Part shown: in pieces, positions 38,451 to 50,631 of the stretch
Position numbering within the stretch: position 1 is the first letter of the stretch
How the letters are laid out: each line of letters starts with the position of its first letter
Source of the DNA: Gyromitra esculenta
Taxonomy: Eukaryota; Ascomycota; Pezizomycetes; Pezizales; Discinaceae
Reading direction: 5' to 3'
DNA length: 64,000 nt
Assembly (NCBI GenBank): GCA_038503075.1
Contig: JBCAML010000003.1
Location: 2,108,001 to 2,172,000, forward strand
Notes under the pieces: generated by a model
The model's input: only the letters and a program-made list of their open reading frames with translations
Told to the model about the DNA's origin: nothing
Databases searched by the model: none
Made by a program: the position numbers and the translations under genes

Positions 38451-40211
38451 ATGATCATAGATGGGGTCAAAATGGCCTGCGAGGCCTGCATTAGAGGCCA
38501 CAGGGTGAGCGGGTGCAATCATTCGGGTCAGTTCCTAATCCTCCCACCTTCGATCTGTCTTGGGTGGCAATGCATGTTTTGTCGGTGTCATATTTCAACA
38601 CCCATCATCAACTTTTCCCTGAGTCGCATCCTGGAAATGAAACTAATCGTCGGGACGCCCTAGATCGTAAACTTCTACCGATCGCCAAAAAGGGCCGCCC
38701 TGTATCTCAATGCAGTCACTGTCGTCACATGCGGAAGTCTCGTTCTGCTCACGTCAAATGTGACTGTGGGGAAAGACTCGCCTTTTTGAAGGAGCAAGCT
38801 AAAAACGGGAAGCCTGTCCCATCTGCTGGAACATGTCACGCTTCTACTGAGGATGGCGATGCAAAGAGTGAGCCCTCTGCCTATGTGCGGTTTATGATGG
38901 AGCTGCCACTAAAAAAATTCATGACGAGAAGATGGAGCGTCTTGCAACTGCTGCCATGGAGGACGTTGTACTTGCGCATTGAAGAAAGAGCCACACCTTG
39001 ACCCAGTTCCTGAGCTTTCGGCATCGGAGTCTTGTACCTCTGCCACCCCTCCGGAGGTTCGAAAGCCTCGACTTCAGATGACCCAATCTGAGAGTTCGCT
39101 CACCACCTTCGCCAATGGTCACCACCGCCCAACTCATAAACATCATGGGAGCATTCACGGATCATCGCCGTACACTATTCCGCCGGTGGGACACACTGGC
39201 CATGCCTTTGGCGAGCACGTTAATGGCTGCACGAAAGTGACCACCTCTGCCTCAGCGCCTCCGACAGTGGTATCACAAAAACCCAGGCGCATAAAGTCAG
39301 AACAATCGTCTCCAGACCTCAGAATCTACCCTGCTTTGCAGATGGCTACTGCCAGCATCACTCCACTGGAGTTGACACCCCAACTCGCACAGCAGGCGTT
39401 GAAGCCAGCCTCTACCCGTATCCAACCTGGGCTCGTTGTAAACACTAACCACCCACCGTTTACTCTTCACGATTTCCCCAGTCAGGAGCTACTGCCATCT
39501 GCAGTAGAATCTGAAGGTTATCAATTTTCTGCTGGGCTGTACCCTCCACAATCTGCGGGCTGGCCTCCAAATTATGGCCAATTTGACAACTCTGCATTTG
39601 AGGAACCACCTTTAGATGCAAGCTCATACGACACATCACAGTTGGATTTGGGATCGTTTCTTCGTTTTCAACCCTCAGGATTAACAGGCGGATCTGTCTC
39701 CGGAGACGAGATCGACGATTTTATTGGTCCAGTAGGTGGACCGAGTCCTCTGAGTGGGAATGGGGCTGTCACTAGGTCATCATCATCTGACGCATCTGAT
39801 CAAGCCGAATCTGATGGCTACCGTGTGAGTGCGGCTTCATCATTTATCGGATTACAGCAGGTTGGAATAGCCTCAAATACTAGCTTCGATGATTTAGATG
39901 TGGAAAAGCTCTTAGCAGCCAACACTCTCGGACCGGCATCACGAGTAGGTTCTTTTAATGCAAGATTGGGTATGGGTGCTGGAGTTGATGGAGTGCTGGA
40001 AGCTGAAGCGCAGAGTTTGAGATTATATGGGGGTTACTCAGACAGTTTCTTGAGCTCCAAAGACATGATGGTTGCGAAGACGGCCGAACTTAGTGTCTTA
40101 CCATCAACCGTCCCACCTATAGACGACAGCGACTTTTTATGGATGGCACCGTGGTCAAGCAGCGTACAAGCTGGTCCCCCTCCGTCGGTGGATAATCCAT
40201 GGACCAGTTAA
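38451..40211 (+). CDS. copper-fist transcription factor (Ace1/Mac1/Cuf1 family)
   Basis: Three exons: 38451-38526, 38664-38867, 38932-40211 (1560 nt, 519 aa). Copper-fist proteins sense copper and switch copper uptake or detoxification genes. The N-terminal domain starts MIIDGVKMACEACIRGHRVS with zinc ligands Cys10, Cys13, Cys22 and His24. The minor-groove motif KKGRP follows, then QCSHCRHMRKSRSAHVKCDC. A cysteine cluster SCNCCHGGRCTCALKKEPHL begins at residue 97 and is the likely copper-thiolate centre; it becomes visible only when the 64-nt intron 38868-38931 is removed. The long C-terminal part is acidic and Ser/Thr-rich (EEPPLDASSYDTSQLDLGSF, DDIDF-like acidic stretches), as in activation domains. 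Whether it acts as an uptake activator (Mac1/Cuf1) or a detoxification activator (Ace1) cannot be told from the single cluster. Confidence 0.92.
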
Positions 40212-43200
40212 TGGAGATGCTGTGTACCAAGAAAAAAATGGAATTGGCTATTGGGAAAGCTCATGATGGCATTCGGGAGGGAAGGCTTTGTAAAAGGAAA
40301 CGAGGCACATATCCGTTTTGAGAAAAACAAGCTTGTGGAGTAGGCATTTGTCTACATATCAGTCGTTTTTGAACCATTTGGAAACTCTTGTGTTAAAGGT
40401 GTTTTTTTCTCTCTTTTTTATCTTACATATCTTTTTTTTTTTTTTTTTAACCTAGCAGGCTCAATGCTATTGTGCTTGTATGGGTACTTTTTTTTTCTTT
40501 TCTCTTCTTGATGTCCGTAGTTATGTTTCCTACAAGGACTTCTACATGGGGAAATTTAAAGATTATAGAGAGGGGGTTGGGGTTTTCGGGTTTTTTTTAT
40601 CCTTTTATCTTTTTCTTTCCTTTGGAGCGGGGTAGTTATATTGGGTTTGGGGTGTTTGAGAGAAAGGTGTCGACCTTTTTTTTTTTTTGGCTTCTCTCTC
40701 TGATTGATTTAGAGGAATACAGGGAAATTTGGAAGCAAGCATCAACATGACTGACGGTGGGATAACGGGGAATGTATTTGGAACGATTTGGTTTTAGACT
40801 CGAAGGTTGGGGGATGCGTGGATAGGGCACTTCATGGCACGACAACTTAGGAACAAACGTGAAGGTGGAATACCCTGTCGCCCATCACAGAAGGCGAAAG
40901 GCAGGGGGAAGGGCAAGACACGGGAAAAATATATACGTACACATGCAGGATCCATGGTAGGAATTCTTTTGCTCTGATGTTAACGTGTTTTTCCTTTCTC
41001 ACCCCACCACCATTTCCTGGACGATCTATCCTATCCGGTCATAATACAGATGGTTTGGTTCGGGCTAGGGGAGTGGAGAACGAATAGAGACAAAATAAAA
41101 TAAAATAATATTGGACCATCCTTAGATGAAGTGATTAACAGTGTGGGGACACAAGGAACCTCAGTTATGATAGTGAGTGAGGTTGAGGGTGAACGGGGCT
41201 GAGCCTCTGCCCTACGATTCCTGACAGGATCCACATAAAACCCTGGCAACCACCACTTCGCTTGTCGCCTTCAATGGGTAACTAGAAACCTGTCCACCCG
41301 TACATACCATCGAACACGCATGTTTCCTCCTTTTGTTTGACTTGTATTTTAGTACGGCTTCTGCTCGCCTGTTTCGGAGGATGGTTTCTGAAGCCCCCAA
41401 CCAAACGCCTTTCCGACTATTCCCGGAGGGCTGTACAGTGGAACTATGGGCGTAAACGAATGTAATAACTGCTCTCGACAAACCGGCAGGGCCGAGGCTA
41501 AAGAGGGTAAATAATGTATCGCGATCTCAGGGCCCTAACCATCTATTGGCCCAGTAAATGGACTAGAGGGGATCTTATATTCAAAGCGATGGGCGCCAGG
41601 ACAGACCACCATTGATACATGTATGTATGTGACGGGATTCGATACCGAATTTTTTGCTCCTGACATCGTCGTTATTTTCGAATCCGGAAGCCCGGAAGTT
41701 TCTATGAACTACTGTAAGCAGCTAAGCCATGCCTTAGTTTGAAGAGTCATGACCATCCTTCAGATTAACATGTGTTTTGCCCCTTTCAATTTAGGTCGAA
41801 TCTTTATTAACTTGATCAATTCAACCTAATAGCCTGGGGTATTTAGATTCCTGAGGGTCGATTGTCCGTGTCTAAACAACATTTCTACACTGCGCTCATC
41901 CTGAATTTCGATACCAAGCACCATGTTAGGGTTTATCAAGATAAGCTCAGTGGTACATGTACATGTAGTAGTACAACAGTTAGGACATGTAAGAATGATC
42001 GACAAGATAGATATCTGTAGCCTTGATCTGCCAGCTAAGCGACTAACGCGCTAGGTCAGGCCTTTTATGCAGTTAACTTCACCATAACTGCATAATCAAC
42101 TACAATTCAATACGGGTTCAAGGAGCCAAAGGTAAACTACACTTCTAGAGAGTTTGTATGAGATGAGCCTGGCCGTTTTGAGGGAAGTTACTTAGTCGGG
42201 TCACGATCTCTTGACCTGATATAGAACCAACAACATGTAGTTCTAGATCCGAGCCAGGTACATACTCCCGGAAAATCATCGCGCAGAAGTTGGCTCCGCA
42301 ACCGATACTACAAGTATACGTAGAATACATACATACATCTGACTATCGACTCGGAAAAACCGGGTCGACCAATGTTTTCCTGGTGATTCCAATAAATACC
42401 CGTCCCCGACCCCTTGTGTTTTGATGGCATCGAATTCATACCTATTCCATCCTTAGTATAGTTCCGTTATCCCATCCTGGTAGTCCTGTAAGTTTCACCC
42501 CTTGGTGCCTACGCGCGGGGTAAATACATTTAGCGATCGCTGAGGAGTGTAAAAACGGTCAGAGTTGCATGCCACACATTTATTCCATTTTTGTATGGTA
42601 TGCAAGCCCAGCCCATTTATAAACTTCAGCGATTCACGGTTACGGTAAATAATTTTTTTTTCTCCTTTTTTTGATCTTGTGCAGATGTTAGAGTACCTAC
42701 GTGGTAAGAAACAAGATCGCTTGGCCATGGCCCAGGTCGTCGTCAGCAAGAGAAAATGAGGGGGTGATAAACTATTACCGGTGACCTGCAGTGTAGGGCA
42801 CGAACGCCAAGATCAATCGTTGCTATTGATCCGCCATGGGTCATGGTTAAGTTCAAATGTTCCTGCAGTTGAAGATCGCTAAGGTCGGAGTGTTATGCGA
42901 AAATCATATACGATCACTCGCTCGCATGCAGTCCTTCAGACCGGTAAAAAGTGACACGTAAAAAGGATCTGAACGTGGGAATGGGAGACCAGAGCATCAC
43001 CGTCTTTCACTTTATTTTCACTGGTATCTACATTAGGTATACCATTTTGTCCGTTAGCTATATACTTGGCTTCGTAAGATTAGAGATTATTCGCTCAATG
43101 TTGCTACACATGCGAAAAATTCACTTGTAATTGTTCCTCAACCCAAACTTAGAGGGGCGGTATTCGCATGAGATTGGGTACAACTTACGCATGTGCTATA

Positions 43201-43946
43201 CATGTATGTAAAATCCTCTATACTAAATGTAAATATGCTAGAAACCTGAGGTCGCTGTGGTTGAGAACGAATATTATGGGTGATGTTGTGGAAACGGACC
43301 AGGTATATTATTGTTCTGCATAATACCCGACCGGGCGTGCGGCCCCGGTAATCGAAGAAAAAAATATTTATTCGATCTTATTCTAGATCCTAACAGTAAA
43401 TTACGATCGATTGTGACCCCCGTAATCTGCACGTTTTTATTATTTGGTTGGTTGAGATGAGAATTTGTATATTGGTACAATAACTGTAGCCGTAGTTACA
43501 TACATGTCTGTTGTTGTCAAACGAATTACCCGTACCTGGGATTCTCTAGCTCCTCCAGTTTACCAAATCCCAACCTTAATCAAGAACATGTGTCAATATC
43601 ATCTAGCTGGTACAGTACCATAGCATTATTGCTAACAATACCTACTACACCCTGACTCGAGAAATCTAACATCGCATCCCACGTAGATTCCTCCACAACA
43701 AACCCACTTCCCATATTAATTGTATGTACTTTCTGCCTAGCTGCGATAGATCCCTATTTCAACCGTTCACTTGCCCTACAGATCAAATAACTGCGAGAGC
43801 TGTATATTTCAATACAGGGATAGGAAAGAAATCTCCCTACTTATGGATGAGACTAGAAGATATACGTCCCAATGCCCTGTCGTGGAAAGGAAGAATAAAT
43901 TGAAAAAGGAAAGGAAATAAAAGAAAAAGACCAAGAATTATGTAGA
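40212..43946. other. 3.7-kb gap
   Basis: The T-rich tract after 40212, including a run of 17 T at 40432-40448, is probably the 3' UTR of the copper-fist gene. The rest is AT-rich with no supported gene. TACATGTA lies at 41616, 41954, 41960 (overlapping the previous one) and 43199. A 61-codon minus-strand frame at 42145-42330 (MYSTYTCSIGCGANFC) matches nothing I know. Confidence 0.4.
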
Positions 43947-44729
43947 CTATGATCCTCTCCCCCGGAAGAAATCTTCGTCTTCTTCTTCTTCTTCGTCGTC
44001 GTCCTCGCCTTTCTGGTCTTCTAGCCTAATCTCTACAATCTCTATTTTTGCTGTTGAGGCTTTACTTTTCAGTGCCTCCCTTCTTTCTTTCAGCCGTAAT
44101 ACCCGCTGCTCTAAGCTTTCCATTTCTTCAAACTCATCAATCAACTTTTGCTTTGCATCCTCCTCCTCTCCCCTGGCGTAATCATCCACAGTATCCTGCT
44201 CCTCAGGTGCAGCGACTGGATTATTTGTTGTCGGCGCTGCTTCAATAACTATCACTGAAGTCGTTACCGGCCCAGCAGGCTCTGCCACATCAGCCTGGAA
44301 AGCAGCCCATTCGTCTTCATTCACCTCCACTTGTGCTGCGCTCGGTATTGAAGATTTTGGCTCGAAAAAATCGGATGGTAAAATTGATGAGTTCGCGTTA
44401 GCGTTGGGTGTCTCTGCCATAGACGCGTCATCCCCCCTTACTCTCGCGTTTTTTATTTCCTCGGCTTGTGGTGACGATGAGCCATCGCCCTTATCACCAG
44501 CCCCCAAAACACCAATTGCAGGATCACCTTCACCTCCTCCATCAAAAAAATCTGCCGGTAGTCCCGTGTTAGGGTTTTGTATAGTCTTTTGTCGTTTTGT
44601 AGCGGCTGCGTCATCAATTTCAGGGTGGGTACGTTTTGCGGACGCGCGAGTGTTGGACGAGCTTCGTTTAGGTTTGCTTGTTTCACGGAGTCGGCGCTCA
44701 GCCTGAAGGAGTTTACGAACATCGGCCAT
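43947..44729 (-). CDS. ZNF830/CCDC16-like nuclear coiled-coil protein
   Basis: Single exon, 260 aa. The N-terminus MADVRKLLQAERRLRE, repeated L-P-(A/S)-D-F-F motifs (TGLPADFFDGGG and SILPSDFFEPK), a W-containing block EVNEDEWAAFQADV and a C-terminal coiled coil (DEFEEMESLEQRVLRLKERR) match the fungal relatives of ZNF830/CCDC16, spliceosome-linked nuclear proteins. The protein ends in an acidic run followed by FFRGRGS. The C2H2 finger found near the N-terminus of animal ZNF830 is absent here; no pair of Cys is seen. It shares an 842-bp divergent promoter with the Bye1-like gene. Confidence 0.75.
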   Translation of the reverse strand: MADVRKLLQAERRLRETSKPKRSSSNTRASAKRTHPEIDDAAATKRQKTIQNPNTGLPADFFDGGGEGDPAIGVLGAGDKGDGSSSPQAEEIKNARVRGDDASMAETPNANANSSILPSDFFEPKSSIPSAAQVEVNEDEWAAFQADVAEPAGPVTTSVIVIEAAPTTNNPVAAPEEQDTVDDYARGEEEDAKQKLIDEFEEMESLEQRVLRLKERREALKSKASTAKIEIVEIRLEDQKGEDDDEEEEEDEDFFRGRGS

Positions 44730-45571
44730 TAAGATGCTGGTACTTTTCTGGAGCGAAATATGGATAATGGGAAGGGCAAAAGTTGTAGCTTGTTGGGAGG
44801 TATTTGAGTGAATTATCGGTGGAGTAAGTTGTAGGTATAATGACTACATATACGAAGGAGGTTGCCGCAGAGCATGAGTGAGGTTCTGCGCGCTGCCAAG
44901 CCGCGCGGATGCAGTCCAAGGACCTGTGGGATGTCTCGTATCTGCAAATACGCGCTGCATGCGTACCTTGAGAACTGCAGAGATCGCCTTTCGTTTCTTT
45001 CATCATCCTTTTCGTTTGATCGCCTCAACGTCTCGTTCTCCTCCACTTACCCCCCACATCCATCCGACGGCCCGATCATTGCAGCATCCTCGTTAGATCA
45101 CCATCCGCAAGTGAAAATACCGTGGAAATCGTTGTCTGTGAGAGTAAGCAGAGAGAAGGTTCCTGAGATTTCTGTGAAAGTGAGGGAATTCAAAGGATTC
45201 GTGATAAAATCATAAGGAAAGGGGGTCAGTCACGGGATCAAAGGGGGAAACAGAGGCAGAGAAGAGGAAAGAAAGAGCAAGAGAGAAAGAAAGAACCGAG
45301 GGTAGCTTTATTCTCCCTCTGAACTGAACAAAACCTGATAGAGAGAATCTGCTTTCTCTCCGATTCGTATCCCTTGAATTGTGTATGCACTCCTGCCATC
45401 CCACAGCCGACACCGTTCCATATTGCACACTAGCCTCGTTCGTGTAAATTTCGGCCGTTGGGCCGTCGCCAACAACAAACTCCGTCTCTTAGATTCAAAG
45501 AAATAATCTACATCGGTGAAGAAGGCGAGGCAATTCAGCATTGCACCACAAGCGGGGAAAAAAAAGCATTA
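44730..45571. promoter_or_regulatory. shared divergent promoter region
   Basis: This 842-bp space lies between the starts of the ZNF830-like gene (minus) and the Bye1-like gene (plus), both nuclear RNA-synthesis or processing factors. The CT-rich and GA-rich tracts at 45000-45300 are the only visible structure. No TATA box is evident. Confidence 0.5.
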
Positions 45572-48500
45572 ATGGCTGGTAAGCCTCCATCGAATAAATA
45601 CGTTTTATCCCTACAGCATTCGAGAAATGTATCGCTGACTGGTGCGCTTCTGGTAGAGCCGCGACGTAGCGTTCGTTCGACGAAAGGCGTGAACAATCGC
45701 CTCTCCGATATTGGACTTGAAAGCGCGTCACCAACGCCCAATTCAGGCCAAATTCCGAAATCCAAAAAGAGGGCCACCGCAAAAGACAAAGACCGGAGCT
45801 CACCTACTCGGTCACGGACTGCCGAAGATGTGAACAGTAATGGTTCTGACGATATTATCCGGTGTGTCTGTGGTGCAAAAGAGGAAGACGAAGACGATTC
45901 GAGGATGATGATTCAGTGTGAAGGTTGCGATGCGTGGCAGCATACCCAATGTATGGGAATCCCCAAAAAGAAAATCCCGAAACAGTACTTTTGTGAAATC
46001 TGCAAACCAGAGAACCATCAAGTTCTCTTGGAGCAGCTGGAGAAAGGAGAAAAACCTTGGGAGAAGAAGCCGGCTGTAAAGAGGAAGGGGAAGAAGGATT
46101 CCACACCAGCTAGAGGGCAGAAACAAGAGTCAACGCCAGCTAGAGGAGCGAGGAAGGAACAAACGCCTACGAGGGCAAAAAGCGAAGCTACTCCAGTTCC
46201 AGGATCGCAAGATATTACCACTGAAAAGCCGGAAACACCTGTGGCAAAGATCATCATGGTAAAGGCACCTGTAGGGAAGACTCCTGTGGTAAAAAAGTCA
46301 AGCCCAAGGAGGAGAAAATCTCTAGCGGGCAAAAAAAGTTCTGCCCCCCCTGTGGAACTGGAAGACCGAATGGATATCGATGAACCACAGCTTGCCTCCG
46401 AAGATATTCCAGACAAACCTCCAGAGCCAGATGATACCATAGATCGTGAGAGGACGGTGTCTATGGAACTGTCACCAGCGAAAGAACATAACGAAAGCAA
46501 TGGAAATGGAAATGGAGTTCCTGAGGCAGTAGTGGAAGATCTGCCTGAACCTCAGGTAGAGTCCCGGAAATCATCTACGGTGTTCGAAACCGATGATGTA
46601 TTTCAAACACCAACACCAATACCTAAGGATGGCTCGGGCAGAGGAGGCGCTCGGCGGGATTCAATCAAATCCGCTAAGTCAATTAAGCGAAGGCCTACAG
46701 ATGACTCCGACGGAGAATATAGGCAAGATGATGAAGTATGTATTCGGAATTTTCATTTATTTATTGTGACTAATAGATTTTCACAGGAGCCTCAAAAAAA
46801 ATTACGTCGTATATCAACATTTGGGAATGATGCTAGCCCCAAGGAAGTGAAACCGCTAGGTAGACGATCTTCCATAGCAAAGCCATCTATCAAAAAGCAG
46901 AAAACGGAGGACAATACACCACAAAAAGAATTGGTGGAATTCACTGATGAACTCCGAAATGAAGGCCGCCGGAATATTGCAAATTTACTGAAGGCACGGT
47001 TAACAGATCGTGCTAATTCGCTGGTCGCTGAAAACGAACTGGTTTTGTCAGAGGGCCAGGTGATAGAACAATTTTGCGAAAAGCTTGCTCTGCAAGTTGA
47101 ACACCAAGTTTATCTCCTTTTCTTTAACGATGGGGAGTTGTCAACAGATTACTCTAAAAAAGTAAGGTCTATTGCATATAACCTTCGCGCCAACCCTTCA
47201 TTGAGCGATGAGCTTTTGAAAGGCGGATTAGAACCAGAGAGATTGGCCCATATGACATCGGATGAGATGGCTTCGAAGGAACTGAAAGAGTTGATGCAAA
47301 AAGTACGTCTAGAGTCGGAGAAACATAGCACTCTGATAACAGAGACTGGGCCCCGTATCCGAAGGACGCATAAAGGCGAGGAGTTAGTAGGCGAGGAGAA
47401 AGAAGAAGAGGATACAACCGCCCAGGACGACAGTCTTCTTACACCAAGTTCTTTTCCACGTATATCTGATTCCACAGATGAACAGCCAGCTTCTGCGACT
47501 AAATCACCCTCGGCTGCTGTCGAGATTATGGAGAGTCCGATCACCATGCCCGAAAGTCATTATGATGAAGCCCCGAGATCCCCGTCCGCTTCGAATAGCC
47601 GGCCGCCTCCCACCGATATGAAAGATGCTGAAAAGGGACGACAATTCAGTATCGAGAATGTCTGGAATCACATTGAGGCTCCAGATCCAGATCACATTCC
47701 AAGGCCGATGAGACCTGCCCAAGTCCCAACTGTGGGCCGCGAGACCGATCTTAAAATCGATAAGGATATTGATATGCTCCTCAAAGACGATGATGGAGAT
47801 GCTACGCCACCCTATTCGCCAGCAAGTGCTATTTCCGACGATCACTACTCTCCGCGTCACGAGGAGGAAGAGGAAGAATGGCGAGGACGCGTGGAAATGA
47901 ATGGTATTGCGAGCTTATCAGCTACGGCAGCACTTGTTGGTGGGCCGGAGTATGTCGCCACTACTAAGTGGTCAGACTTGTTAGCTGACGCTCTGCAAAT
48001 CGATGGTCGCATCAAACATGATCGCGCAACAGAGTATCTCTGTGGCCAGAAGTTTTCGAAATCTAGTTCTCTTGTCATGGTTTCTCTCACCCCCACAGAC
48101 GGGGCAGCCCAGACAGAGTTCAAGAAACTTTTTGATTATTTCAAAGAGAGGGATCGGTATGCTGTTGTTGGGAAGCATTTCCTCAAGTGTATCAAAGATT
48201 TGTATATCGTCCCTGTTGACGTGCAAGACAATCTCCCGGACTGGTTCAATGTCCTGGATCCACCTTCCAGAATCCCCGAAACCGGCCGCCAGGGAAAGCT
48301 TCTTATCGTCATTTTTGTTGTGATTCGCAACCTCGTTGGATTTCCCGCAGCGGCTCCGACACCCGTAGCCACAGATGCATCACCCTATACGCAACTGCAT
48401 CATCGTTCCTCGGATCCCCCATATGCATCCCCGATCCCCCCGAATCCATCTAACAATCATCACCAAGGGCTCCCATATTCACCTCCACAGCACCCGCAAC

Positions 48501-48829
48501 AACATACTTTTATCTATTCGAACGTCAGTGCCTCTCCGCATCCGCGACAATCACAATACAATATGCCCTATCCGAACGGAGTCTATTCTACCAACCCACC
48601 AGCTCATGGCGCACCCCCTCCCCCTCAGCCGGTGTCTTCTGGTGCCCCGGGACAGTTTCCAGGCAACGTGCCATTGACGGAGATGACTCAAAACCTCCTC
48701 CAATTATTTCCGGATATGGATTCGGATCAACTCATGCTGATCAACAACATTCTCATAGAGAATCCAGACATACACAACGATACTGACACTCTGATGAAGC
48801 TGATTGCAAGGCGAATGTCGGGTGTTTGA
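45572..48829 (+). CDS. Bye1-like transcription factor with PHD, TFIIS-central and SPOC domains
   Basis: Two exons: 45572-46735 and 46787-48829 (3207 nt, 1068 aa). Bye1 binds RNA polymerase II through its TFIIS-like domain and H3K4me3 through its PHD finger. The PHD finger at about residues 95-146 has the C4HC3 pattern (RCVCGAKEE, IQCEGCDAWQHTQCMG, YFCEICKPE). The TFIIS central domain is at about 440-560 (LRNEGRRNIANLLKARLTDR, then KKVRSIAYNLRANPSLS). The SPOC domain is at about 750-900 (WRGRVEMNGIASLSATAALV, then FDYFKERDRYAVV). A Pro/His-rich tail ends with a helical segment (LLQLFPDMDSDQLMLINNIL). I chose ATG 45572 as the first in-frame ATG before the conserved EPRRSVRSTKG. The 51-nt intron 46736-46786 has no stop and keeps frame, so 17 residues could be retained. 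Confidence 0.9.
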   Translation: MAGKPPSNKYVLSLQHSRNVSLTGALLVEPRRSVRSTKGVNNRLSDIGLESASPTPNSGQIPKSKKRATAKDKDRSSPTRSRTAEDVNSNGSDDIIRCVCGAKEEDEDDSRMMIQCEGCDAWQHTQCMGIPKKKIPKQYFCEICKPENHQVLLEQLEKGEKPWEKKPAVKRKGKKDSTPARGQKQESTPARGARKEQTPTRAKSEATPVPGSQDITTEKPETPVAKIIMVKAPVGKTPVVKKSSPRRRKSLAGKKSSAPPVELEDRMDIDEPQLASEDIPDKPPEPDDTIDRERTVSMELSPAKEHNESNGNGNGVPEAVVEDLPEPQVESRKSSTVFETDDVFQTPTPIPKDGSGRGGARRDSIKSAKSIKRRPTDDSDGEYRQDDEVCIRNFHLFIVTNRFSQEPQKKLRRISTFGNDASPKEVKPLGRRSSIAKPSIKKQKTEDNTPQKELVEFTDELRNEGRRNIANLLKARLTDRANSLVAENELVLSEGQVIEQFCEKLALQVEHQVYLLFFNDGELSTDYSKKVRSIAYNLRANPSLSDELLKGGLEPERLAHMTSDEMASKELKELMQKVRLESEKHSTLITETGPRIRRTHKGEELVGEEKEEEDTTAQDDSLLTPSSFPRISDSTDEQPASATKSPSAAVEIMESPITMPESHYDEAPRSPSASNSRPPPTDMKDAEKGRQFSIENVWNHIEAPDPDHIPRPMRPAQVPTVGRETDLKIDKDIDMLLKDDDGDATPPYSPASAISDDHYSPRHEEEEEEWRGRVEMNGIASLSATAALVGGPEYVATTKWSDLLADALQIDGRIKHDRATEYLCGQKFSKSSSLVMVSLTPTDGAAQTEFKKLFDYFKERDRYAVVGKHFLKCIKDLYIVPVDVQDNLPDWFNVLDPPSRIPETGRQGKLLIVIFVVIRNLVGFPAAAPTPVATDASPYTQLHHRSSDPPYASPIPPNPSNNHHQGLPYSPPQHPQQHTFIYSNVSASPHPRQSQYNMPYPNGVYSTNPPAHGAPPPPQPVSSGAPGQFPGNVPLTEMTQNLLQLFPDMDSDQLMLINNILIENPDIHNDTDTLMKLIARRMSGV

Positions 48830-50631
48830 TAAATTTCCCTTTTGGCCTCCCCCTTCCTGAACGAGTTAGTTATCATCATCAATTGTGCTACTGCCCTCTT
48901 TCTTTCCTCTTCTTTCCTTCAGCTGGTATGGTGGACTTGGGCGTTTTTCCTCCTTTCCCTCTCTACCCTGATCATTTTTCTGAAAGGGAACCTATAAAAG
49001 GGCTTTGTTAAACTTTTCCACTACCAAATTATTCCTTTCGTTCATGGTCTTAAATCTACAGTACTTATTCTCCACTTGTCTTGAACCTTGATTGATACAG
49101 GTTGTATTTGTATCCAAAAATTGTGCTTTCCTTTGGGTCAACTTATTAATGGTGTTTTTTTTACTTGTTGTTTGAGTGGTTTCTTCACTTTTCAGCATTA
49201 TCTATGGACGAGACTCTTGGGTATTTGGAATGGATTTGGAATGCGATATAAAAGGCCAGTTTTCTCTGAACTACTGCATGTCGATGGCTCTTGCTTTTCT
49301 GGAACCAAAGCTATTCGCGCTTGTGTTTGTTTGGACTTCTTTTTTTGCGACTTTTTACGCATTGGGGTTTTTTGTTTCTTCCATTTCTGGCTTTTCTTTT
49401 GGAAATGCACCTTTTCCTGTCTGTAATAAAATAACATGGGAGGCTGGGAGGCTGGGAGGCTGGGTATCGGGAGGTAAACTTGATTTGAAAGCGTACAATC
49501 ACAAACCTAGGATTGTGCCTCCTGTAGATGTTTTATCGTATGAGACCAATGATTTACTATACATGTAGACTGACTCTGGTGTAATACACACCTTAATCTA
49601 CATGTGGCAGCATCCAAACGCCTATGAATAGTGGTTTTCTTCCTATTAGTACTAATAATAACTGGGTAATATCGAGAATTCGATCGCCAGATTGTAGGGA
49701 TGCTACATAAAAATAAATATAAGTTGATGGGTAATGTAAGTGGGAAAGTCTGGTGTATATTGTACTGGCTAAAAAATGAAGTCTATTCGGTTCGGTACAA
49801 GCAACGGAAAACACCTCAACAACAGCGAACCCCAATTTTTGCATAAAGATTAAAACTCGCTTCTATTAATATGGTTTCCTGTAGCCCCAAGAAGTCTCCT
49901 TACATATCTGATGGCTTTAGTGGTTATGGTGGGGTTCAATCTGTCTGAGGAGTGTCGCTGTTAGGTATTAAACCGAACAGACTTTATTTTTTGGCTAGTA
50001 CTGATTGCTCCTAGCTAGCTGCAGCTGTGGCGGCTGGTCAGTTATAATTATGAAATTACAATCGAGGGCCCATACGTGAGTTGTTACTTAACCTTGGTAG
50101 AGACCTATCTAGGACAGGCATGAAGAACCCGAAAATTCAAGTTAATGTTAGCCAATACAGTAATATATATGAGTGTGCCAGGCCGCGCAAGTCAGAGGCC
50201 GTTACTAACAAATGCCGTTTTCGGGGTTTTCATGTTGGGTGTCGTTTTGGGAAAACGTGTCTTATGTTGACAATTCGCCTAACAGCGCAAACTGAGCCAA
50301 AAGCTCTATAAGCTATAGAGAAACTTCTCCTGTGTAATTTTTGGGAAGTGGGGTTCTAGGATCGGATGACACAAAAGGGTCTCCATTCCACGTTGTTGCA
50401 ACCAGACCATAAGCCACAGTTTCCTAGAATGACACCCATATGGAGCATCGACCTTTTGTTTTGCGGACGTAGTTGGGTTCGGTGGAAATGTCTCGCGGCC
50501 GACAATGTTATTATTAGACTTTCAATGTTTTTTTTTTAATACTGAGTTTATTTCTACTTATTTAGAAAAAGGATGGCCCTTTCATGGATATTCATCCTAC
50601 GATTTCAATGAGTTTCTCAATCTTATGTGTA
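48830..50631. other. Bye1 3' region and gap
   Basis: No supported gene is seen. A short GC-rich tandem (GGGAGGCT units) lies at 49438-49465. TACATGTA lies at 49560. The T-rich DNA after 48830 is probably 3' UTR. Confidence 0.4.
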
